From the NCBI GenBank assembly GCA_946803715.1, contig CAMPET010000083.1, positions 20,443-35,195 on the forward strand: 14,753 nucleotides of DNA, written 5' to 3'. A model generated the notes under the pieces. That model was not told the DNA's origin and searched no databases. It saw nothing but the letters and a program-made list of their open reading frames with translations. The DNA is from Beroe ovata. Taxonomy: Eukaryota; Ctenophora; Nuda; Beroida; Beroidae. The translations under genes were made by a program, and so were the position numbers. Shown here piece by piece: positions 1 through 8,600 of this stretch (within the stretch, counting starts at the first letter, position 1; every line of letters begins with the position of its first letter).

Positions 1-380
1 AAAGGTTGTTACTCAAATCCCACTCTGAGATGAGAGATTATAGCATCATGAATGCTATGGTGCTATTTATGTTGCGGGAAATCCACGCGCGCGATGTATA
101 AATGTGTGACAAATGGGGCAATTTCTGATTTCATTTTGGTCGACTTTTAACCGCGCGCGAATGTCCTGTTTGCCCGGCAAACTTCAAACGCGCGGACTAT
201 AAATACACCATCTACTTGTTGTAATGGAGTACTGTGGAGGCACCTGTTGTCAAACACAAGGAAAAATTTCCTGATGACTATACTAATAAAATCGACTTTG
301 ATCAAGACAGAGTGGTTATGTGCTTAGCCTGGCGAACACGGTGTAAATCCTTTCTGCACAGCATGTTAAACCTGAGGAAT
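1..380. other. Non-coding stretch with GC-rich patches and a TATA-like box
   Basis: It contains CG-rich words (80-90, 151-162, 189-195) and TATAAATA at 198-205 followed by ATG at 224, whose frame closes after 16 codons. An open frame at about 225-425 has no recognisable domain and runs into a dispersed repeat. No gene is called. Confidence 0.4.
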
Positions 381-383
381 CGG

Positions 384-440
384 AACCGTGGGGTTCCGTA
401 CAGACCACTCTGTCACAGGAGTTGATAGCCTAATCACATG
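384..440 (+). repeat. Dispersed repeat, copy 1
   Basis: The segment AACCGTGGGG...CAGACCACTCTGT...TAGCCTAATCACA is nearly repeated, in the same orientation, at 8709-8768 inside intron 9, with only a few substitutions and small indels. The two copies lie more than 8 kb apart, so this is a dispersed rather than a tandem repeat. Confidence 0.75.
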
Positions 441-1420
441 TACCTTTGTTGTGTCTATCGAAGTTATTCTTGTCATGCAATACCCGTCCCTGTACTGGGG
501 ATTCTATAATGTGGTCCGTTTTACAAAACTTGCAATATACCGCGGTACGCGAAATACTATAATCCAACGTGCTATAATTGCAAAACAGTTTCATAGTATA
601 CGTGACCCCCTTCAATTAGTACGTTGCCCCCTCGATTATAGTACGTTGCCTCCTCCAAGGACGTAATACACGATTCAGGCTCTTGATACGCTGTTTGAAC
701 CTTTCATTTTTCTTTGTGTTCGCAGCATTTTACCTCCACTCACAAGCGAATTGTTGCTGGTAAGTTGGAGCACTTCATAACTGCTGAACAACTGGAAGGA
801 ACCATTTTCTTTGCCTAGTGCTCAAATTAGTCGAATTTGCTCCCACGTCAATCGCACTTGCAAATCGTTCATTTACTTTGTGAGTAAAATCTCTGCTGAA
901 TTCTCTCGGTATAATGAACTTTGTGCGCCATTATATGTGGACGATCACTGTCAATCCTATAAAGACCCATTTCAGCCAGGTTGTTGCCTTATAGATTGGT
1001 CCCCCTGTCACATTTACGGACGCCTCAATCTCGAGTGCTATATTGCCGTTTCACAATGAATGAACTTTCCAATAGCCCAGATACTATTCTGAGGTCAGAT
1101 CCATTTTTGCTCCAGAGATCTATTTTTTGCTTCACTTACTATAAATACCTCGCTGACAATACCTGCAAGACAGATATCATCCTAGGGTATTTACTGTGGT
1201 GACTCCAATATATTCAATAGCAGTCTGAAGGTAAACATATATCCCCGGTTCCCTCAGAGGCTAACTAGATATTATTGCTGGTAAACCGGATATGCTGCAG
1301 GACATTATATTCCCCCGATTTTAAATTCCAATAGTAGTAAACCATGACATATCAATACTCTCGTGGGTATCTGCATGGTATAGGAGAGCCAGAGCCACGT
1401 ATATAATAATAAAGCCGCAT
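441..1420. other. Intergenic stretch, no gene recognised
   Basis: Short open frames (for example 811-1059) show no domain, no consistent splice sites and no homology I recognise. TAGTACGTTGCC occurs twice near 617-655. Confidence 0.4.
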
Positions 1421-1470
1421 TGGGAGTTAAGCAATTGGGAGTTTAGCAATTGAGAGTTTAGCAATTGAGA
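1421..1470 (+). repeat. 15-bp tandem repeat, 3.3 copies
   Basis: Units TGGGAGTTAAGCAAT, TGGGAGTTTAGCAAT and TGAGAGTTTAGCAAT, then a partial TGAGA, follow one another without gaps. Confidence 0.85.
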
Positions 1471-1536
1471 TTTTTGTTATACTCGAACGTCCGGGAGTGA
1501 ACGTTGTTTTTGGGAGTTGTGTTACGTGTCTGCACT

Positions 1537-1596
1537 GTATATCTATCCAGTACCATGGTAATACCATGGTAATACCATGGTACTGAATAGATATAC
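1537..1596. repeat. 60-bp near-perfect palindrome with three CCATGG cores
   Basis: The two 30-nt arms meeting between 1566 and 1567 are complementary at 28 of 30 positions (starts GTATATCTAT, ends ATAGATATAC). The middle consists of 11-bp units ATACCATGGTA, so internal and whole-length symmetry coincide. It could fold into a cruciform or hairpin. Confidence 0.85.
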
Positions 1597-1697
1597 ACCA
1601 CCACCATGCTATAGTCACACCATGCTATATTCACACCAGAGGAGCTACTTTAATTGTTGTTGTTGTTGCTTTTGTTGTCGTTGATGCGGTTGCTGTT

Positions 1698-1739
1698 ACA
1701 CACACAGACACACACAGACACACANCACACACACACACA
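1698..1739 (+). repeat. (CA)n microsatellite with ambiguous base
   Basis: CACAGA and CACACA units, with an undetermined base at 1725. Confidence 0.9.
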
Positions 1740-1882
1740 TAGTGCCTCTTCTAACCTTCCCACTATCATCCTTTTTGTGAATTTCAGTGCGTTAAGCTTT
1801 ATTCACCGTTCATACAGCGTTCATACAGTAGATAAAGCGTCGTGAACTCACAGGTTCTAACACGGCGCGCGTATATTTGACT

Positions 1883-1963
1883 TGTGTGTGTGTGTGTGTT
1901 TGTGGGTGTTTGTGTGTGTGTGTGTGTGTTTGTGCTTGTTTGTGTTTGTTTACGTGTCTGTGC
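1883..1963 (+). repeat. (TG)n / TTTG-rich tract
   Basis: Imperfect TG run interrupted by TTTG and GGTG. Apparent ORFs on either strand here are products of the repeat. Confidence 0.9.
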
Positions 1964-3138
1964 GGATGTTTTTTACAATTCTTCGAGAGTATCGAAACTT
2001 GCAATGATCTAGAATATAGTGTCACGACTACGGAGCTCGATTGTGTCGGTCACTAACGACGTATCGATGTGACGCTATAGCCAATAACAACCGGTTAACG
2101 TTTGTCGGGTTATTGGTATGTTCTGCGCATTAGTCCACTAACACTATTTTATATGTGGGAGTGTTTCTCATAAGTATGGAGTTTTGTGTACATGATAAAG
2201 GTGTTAACGGATCGATAGAAGATTATTTCCCTGTTGTTGTTAGTTGTGCAACTGCGCTTTCACATATTTTTGCACCTGTTCAAAGTGCGCGTCTCTTTGT
2301 GAACATAACTTTATTATCGGACAAAATTTTCAATCGGTCACAGGAATGCTTTTAAACTACATCTTGGTTGTGTCATTTTATCATACTCCGCAACTTTAGC
2401 ACGACTGTTCATTTTGGGAAGAGATTTATATTTAGATTGTAACGCAAATTCAAAAAAAAAATATTTCCTTATAAGGTGGTGCCTTTAATATCAACCACTG
2501 CTAAAAAAACTTGCACGACACGAAGAGTTGCAAGATACAAATACCGCCATGGATAGAAAGACGTTTAATCTACAAGTCTGATATTAGAGATCCTTTTAGG
2601 GTATTAGTAAAGTGCTTTCAATCACCTCTGATATACTAGCCGATAACTACTTTTTTCACATAGATTTTATTTAAACCCGATAACCATATTTCACTAACCA
2701 TTCTCGGTTCTTGAGCGCATTGAGCACTACCAATACCATTTCCAATCTCTATATTTTCCAATCGTGGGTTGGTTTGACTTTCTTGTAAAGCAAGAACTAG
2801 AACTGGGCTAATGTGCTTGCACTGAATTCGATAGACCCTGATGCGATTCATATGTTCCTTCTCTTATAATGTAACGAAGTTGATACAACTTCTCTTGTTC
2901 ATGTACCTATGTAAAACTTCGCTTGATATCAAAGTAGCCTCCCTCCCCCTTGATATGTTAATGTTAATCAACACCACCACTGAAAAGGAGTGGAAGTGTC
3001 AGTGAAGTGTGTGACACACGTCATTCAGGACAGGTGCAGTACCCCAGTCTTGACAAATTTAAAATATCACCATTGTCTTCAACCATAATTATGTTACACA
3101 GCTGTCTCGGAGTACATTCTGTTCCGTCACATGTGATC
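1964..3138. other. AT-rich intergenic stretch, no gene recognised
   Basis: Nothing convincing is seen. A minus-strand frame at 2636-2851 includes VLALQES, faintly like a retroelement endonuclease motif, but lacks the other motifs. Confidence 0.4.
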
Positions 3139-3150
3139 ATATAAAGAGCG
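3139..3150 (+). promoter_or_regulatory. TATA-like box
   Basis: CATATAAAGAGC lies about 120 nt before ATG 3263, in a region that otherwise has few features. No initiator evidence is available. Confidence 0.25.
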
Positions 3151-3262
3151 AGTTATGTTCCTTCGAGAGATTGAGAGGAGAAAAGATCTTTAGAATGAAA
3201 TTGGGGGGCTCTGATTTTGTGTGGCTTTCGACGGAAGATGTAACATTGATCCAAGCAACCTG

Positions 3263-3484
3263 ATGAAAAAAATTCTATGGATGGGCTCTATTGTCTCTGC
3301 TGTAATTCTGGTTCTTGGAAACCAATGGTATAAACTCATATATATAACAGATGGTCAGACCTTTCGCGGATACGGGGGCAGGCCGCGAAACGAACAATTT
3401 CAAACACATTATATTCTATTTGATTTGAAATGTGTGATGTCTATATACATGGAGAGTAGCTTCGAAAATGTTACCCAACTTTAG
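3263..3484 (+). CDS. Doubtful small ORF with an N-terminal hydrophobic segment
   Basis: From ATG 3263 the frame encodes 73 residues beginning MKKILWMGSIVSAVILVLG, which resembles a signal anchor or signal peptide, followed by a polar stretch with TDGQTFRGYGGRPRN. A TATA-like box lies upstream. It could be the first exon of an unrecognised gene, a short orphan, or chance. No family is recognised and no downstream exons were found. Confidence 0.2.
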   Translation: MKKILWMGSIVSAVILVLGNQWYKLIYITDGQTFRGYGGRPRNEQFQTHYILFDLKCVMSIYMESSFENVTQL

Positions 3485-5195
3485 ACATATTTTTATTGCG
3501 CAACTGGGGGGCAATTGTTTGGTCAAGCCAAAAACTTTGCTTCTTTTCATGAGATTGTCCATCATTATCTTTCAGACAACACATTTGATCTAACTTAACT
3601 TCTGTTTCATTCATTTTAAATTGATAAATGTAGATTGTAGGTTGTAGTTGTCGTAGCATAACCTCTTAATCTTAGATGCTAATCAAGATCTAGCCACTTC
3701 AGGCAGGCATAATTCTAGATCGGAACTAGAACTCCCTTACTCTAGACTACGAAGGCAATACATTATAAACATACCGAATATTGCTAATGATATTGTGGAA
3801 TGCATTATGCGGTCATGCATGACTACCCCGATTGACAGAACTAATCGATAGATGGATCCAAATTGTGAGCTGTCATAGATTGCAAATATGACCACTTTTC
3901 CGAAATCACGACATTTGAGTATAGCCTGTACGCCGGAATTTACGCCGAGACTGTGATCTGCACGATTTATATCATTGTGTGAGGCGGTGCTTCATATGAT
4001 GGGACCTATTAAAGCATTAATACGATACCTATTATGCGATACAGGGAGAGACACTATTAGATGATATGAGACCCCTATTAGATGATATGCGACATCGAAT
4101 TTATGAACCCTCATAATCACTTATCATTAAATATATCGTCCTAATATCCCTGATATCAATGGATATTTTGATAAGAGGGCTCAAAGTGTCTTGATAGATG
4201 TCGTTAGGGTTTCAGGAAATATCATTTATTCATTTGGGACCATGTTTTATATGATATGCGGCCTATAGTATCATTCATGAGATTCAAATTACTTGGGAGT
4301 TGGGACATGGAACTCTATGATCAATCTTCGAGTCCAGTGCGCGCCGCGCGGTTACTTAATCTCGAAATATTTGTCACGTTTCCGTGAATCTTCCATGATG
4401 GTAATGTAAAGCCGATAAAATCTCTGAAACCACAAAACCCGGTCCTAATATTCATTAATCTGAACCCCCCGCTTTCCCCCATAGCACACACATACTGCAA
4501 CCATCCCTCTGGTAATGCAGGAGACTCAGTTTTGCGCCGTATATGGCCGCGAACAACATTTCCGAGTTACATAATGGCATATTCTCGGTTAAGTTTGTCG
4601 TTTGCTTACCAACCAAATAAATAGTTATTTTATTCTGATTAATCGATTCTCAGCGATATAGACATTACGTATTTTGGGATAGAGGATATTCTGTTATCAT
4701 GATTAAATTATGCTGGTGGCGCTACACATTACAGCCTTCCATATCTTGAGTCAGTGTAAGCAGCAACATGATTATGTAGACAACAGTAGTATATATATTG
4801 TTACTCCCCAATATACTGTTACTCCCCATGACTGCAGCAAATCATTCCGCACTTGCGAAACCATTCTGGCGTTTTTAGGATGAACTTTGGATAACATATG
4901 CATCGTTTCTTTGATTGAGTAGAGTAGCCCTATTATAGCTACCTTATAGTTATTCAGTTCAGCGTGGCGAAGTAATCATGGCACCGACACAGTTCTATGT
5001 CACTTCATAACGACGTTACAACGTCTAGTTTTAAACTTGGCACCCACCCAGAAACCACCTAACTCTGACACATAGCTGTAACCAATCTGGCAGCTATGCG
5101 ATCATGTCAACTCTAACACCCTGGGATTGCGTGTGTTTGAGTAGTTTAACTTCTACACTGTACTTATATATTTGAGTTTATGAGTATCCAGTTCA
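3485..5195. other. Long AT-rich intergenic stretch
   Basis: No open frame of useful length on either strand. There are local near-duplications: CTATTAGATGATATG occurs twice near 4053-4090, with a related ATATGATATGCGGC near 4249. A short GC-rich word lies at about 4338-4350. Confidence 0.5.
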
Positions 5196-5236
5196 TCGTT
5201 CTTAAGAAGAAGAATCGTTCTTAAGAAGAATTCTTC
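5196..5236. repeat. Tandem palindromes TTCTTAAGAA
   Basis: TTCTTAAGAA occurs at 5199-5208 and 5218-5227 within a duplicated ATCGTTCTTAAGAAGA unit, followed by the palindrome GAAGAATTCTTC. It lies about 380-420 nt before the receptor start, so it may be a protein-binding array, but the spacing does not match a heat-shock element. Confidence 0.6.
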
Positions 5237-5451
5237 ACAGTTCAGCTCACGCGCTGCTTTTTTCCGTCGGAATCGAGAATAGGAATTCAGGAATAAATTT
5301 ACCCCACTTCGTGTTCCCCACTATTATAATCGTGATCTTTATCCAAATCGGTTTTCATTTGACAGCTCAGTTGAAAGAATAGTTGAAATCAGAATGCGAA
5401 TAACTAACTTACTTTTAGTTTTAGTATTCGAAATGCTCACGAATTTTCGAA

Positions 5452-5537
5452 TGACGTAAATTCATTATCGCTTGCTTTACTCGCGAGTGCGTTGCGTTTT
5501 GTCAAAGGTCGCATATTAGTGACGTAAAATTCATAAT
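5452..5537 (+). promoter_or_regulatory. Paired TGACGTAA boxes upstream of the receptor gene
   Basis: TGACGTAAATTCATTAT at 5452 and TGACGTAAAATTCATAAT at 5520 are near copies 68 nt apart, 80-165 nt upstream of ATG 5615. The core resembles CRE/bZIP sites. No clear TATA box is seen close to exon 1. Confidence 0.35.
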
Positions 5538-5614
5538 GAAATGTTTGTCTTGAAACCTAGATAATGAATTCTATCCCTTTTTTATCGTTTTACGAAACTG
5601 TAACAATTTCAGTC

Positions 5615-5679
5615 ATGACAATTGTTAAGAGTAAAACCTTGCTATTCCTCATTCTTTCCCAATTATCTTCCAAAGCCAT
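5615..5679 (+). CDS. Exon 1: signal peptide
   Basis: Starts at ATG 5615. It encodes a short basic n-region (KSK), a hydrophobic core (TLLFLILSQL) and a small-residue end (SSKA), as expected of a cleaved signal peptide. It ends in phase 2 at a consensus donor (GCCAT|GTAAGT) and joins exon 2 to make Met22. An in-frame ATG at 5564 would add 17 residues in front and spoil the n-region, so 5615 is preferred. The exon is below normal ORF size and was found by phase matching. Confidence 0.75.
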
Positions 5680-8600
5680 GTAAGTATCATACGAGAAATC
5701 TCAGTAATGACAATAAATCTGTTGGTTATTGGTTAATGACACAATTATAGTTTGGTCCCATAATACTATTTTAACCCACAAGCCATTTTCGAAGTTTTTT
5801 GGTATCTGTTCCATATCCATTTTTGACTCCCTTCCTATGATTCCTAAACCCATCTCACCGATTTTCAGGACCGAAAACCCAACCTTCACCCTCGCTGGGC
5901 TATTCCCTGTGTCCAATAACGAAGAGGGTTCGACAGACAATCTTGGAATTCCCACCTGCACAATATTTCAAAAGTAGGTGATGATTTATTCTTCTAACAG
6001 TTATAAATTCTTCAACACTTTTTGAAAAATTCGTCTGGGACTGAATTACAAAAATTCATAAATTATTTTAACTCTACTAAAATCAGTAAATCAAGTACAT
6101 ACGTTTAATTTTTCCCAGGCTGTCAACAGCTATAGGAAAGTAACTGATTTGACGAGCTGAGCGCTTATCAACGCTAGCATAATATTGGGATATATTTCTG
6201 TTCGAAAATTGTAATCAACAGTGATACAATATATAATTTTGAAGTGTATGCACGCAATCCGGCTAAAAATGTAGGATGTTTTGAATTTTAGTCTAGACCT
6301 TCCAATAGACGCCGTTGGTTGCCATGTTTAACGAATACTTATAACAAATAATCATGAAGTTTGAGATTCTCGACTTTCAGATTCTCGAACAAGCGTTCAT
6401 ATTATTCTGAGAATATTCTCAACTCTAGGAAATTCTAAAATGCTGTCGTCTCCATAGTGACGGTTGGTATATGCTCCTTGCTATGGATTACGCGGCTGAG
6501 GAAATAAACAAGCACCCTGACTTCCCACTGACGATTGAGGTGGTTAAAATTGACACCTGTGGGGGAGCAGACAAGAATTTCTGGTTTCCTGACTTCATGC
6601 AGGTAAGTTGACACCACTTCCCTGGGCCATCGCTTCTCCTTGACACCATTCCCACTTGACACCACTTTTTGTGACAGCACTGTGTTGACAATGGACACCC
6701 TAAGCGGTGTTCACATTGACACCCCACACTGACACCTCACACTGACACCTCACCTCACATTGACACCCCACATTGACACCTCACCTTACACAGGTGATAC
6801 AGAACGAGGAAGTCGCTGTACAAGGTGTTGTGGGAGCATCCTACAGTTCAAACAGTCGGCAAGCAGGGTATCTCACGGCTGCATCTGATATCCCGATGAT
6901 AAGCTATCAGAGTAGTGCCACCTTTCTCAGTAACACAGAGTTCCTACCGAATTTCTTCAGGTTGGCCACAACCCGAATATCATTCATTCGTACTCATTCA
7001 TTCCGATCATTGAAAAATGCTCCTTCGTAAATACTATCACTTATAATCAACCGATTTTCAGGACAGTTCCCATTGACAACCTCCAAACTCTGGCTCTGAA
7101 AAACTTGCTCGTAGCGGCTAACCTCACCTACATTGCCCTCTTTTACGAAACCTCATTCTATGGTGTTGGCCTCAAGGAGGAGCTTGTCGACGATGATATG
7201 GATGGTAATGAACGCCACTCATTTGAATTTTCGGGACCTTTACTTCATCGTACACCGACAATTTGGTTATTCATCGCCAAATTTTAAGTACATACTGCAT
7301 ACACGCTCGATATTGTGGACGAATGTGCATGTAAATTAGTTTCGCTCACTGAGCAATGTTAGAATCTTGATGAGTATTGACTAATGACCCCTCACTGTAG
7401 CTGTAACCGTCCTTTTGTGTCCATTTACGTCACATTTTCAGGACCAAACAAGATCTGTGTGTTGGAGGGAGGTTTTGAGATTAAAAAAGATGATAGTTAT
7501 GACTATGAAAAGGAAGTTGCGAGTATAGTAAAGGATAAGGCTATCCGAGCTATCGCAGTTTTTGGATACAAAGCTGATCTAAAAAAGGTAGGGTAACGTT
7601 TCTGGTTTTTGAATAAACAGTGGATTCTTGATATAGAGTAAATCTTCCTTCTGCAATAGCTTACCTATCACATTACTTGATTAGATGCCAGTGTGTTGGG
7701 GTACACTGACGGTATTTGAGTTACACAAGATTTATAAACTCAGTAAGTAACTATACATGAGTTACTTACTGCCTCACCACAGGTTACCGACGCGTTTATC
7801 TCAGCGAATCAGGACCTCAACGACTACATCTGGATTGCCACAGATGGATGGGCACAGTTTGACGAGGCTCTGGAAACAAGTCAGTTGCTTTAAGAGAGAT
7901 TTCATAACATGTCTCCGCCGAAGATTAAATCTTCTCAAGATTAAATCCTTATTTCTTGCGTCTATGAACTTCTTTTATCTATGAACCATGAACTCCTGAT
8001 CATCTATGAACTTCATCCATCTATGAACTATGAACTTTGCCCATATATGAAATATGAACTTCATCCATCTATGAACCATGAACTCCTGATCATACCGAAC
8101 ACATACTTAATTATCCCTAATCATACCTAACACATTCATCCAACCCAGAAAAGGTACTTGGAACAACATTCAGTGCGAGCAAACTGGCAGATTTCGGAAC
8201 TTATTACAACAGGAGAATGGCTGAGCTGGCAGCTGGAACTGCTGTTTACGGTCACGGGACTGATCAAACATACCAGATATACAACAAGTTCAAGAATGAT
8301 CCAGATTTTATCAACGTTTTGCACATGGAAAGCGCCACTGAAGACAAGGTAAGATGAGAGATACCCGTGTTTCTATGACTACCAAAAAACTCGCCCTTCA
8401 CAAACACCAGTTTGAGTTCTCGACAACAATACGAAGACATTAAGACAACATAACGAAAGCAATAGGACGAAATCAAGAATGCAAATTCCATCTGATTTTC
8501 TTTCCCAGATAAACTACGTGACACCAGTGGTTGAAGCCATGGTTGCGTTTGCGGAGGCTCTTATAATGAAGGACAAAGACACGTTATCTCAGCGACTCAA

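Noticed and set aside
234-425. Open frame of 63 codons with plausible codon use
   Set aside because: No ATG start, no recognisable domain, no clear splice sites, and its end lies in a dispersed repeat.
2636-2851. Minus-strand frame containing VLALQES, like a retroelement endonuclease
   Set aside because: Only one short motif resembles the EEP/L1 endonuclease family; the other catalytic motifs and any reverse transcriptase are missing.
5196-5236. Heat-shock element
   Set aside because: TTC and GAA are separated by four bases rather than the two required between alternating nGAAn units.
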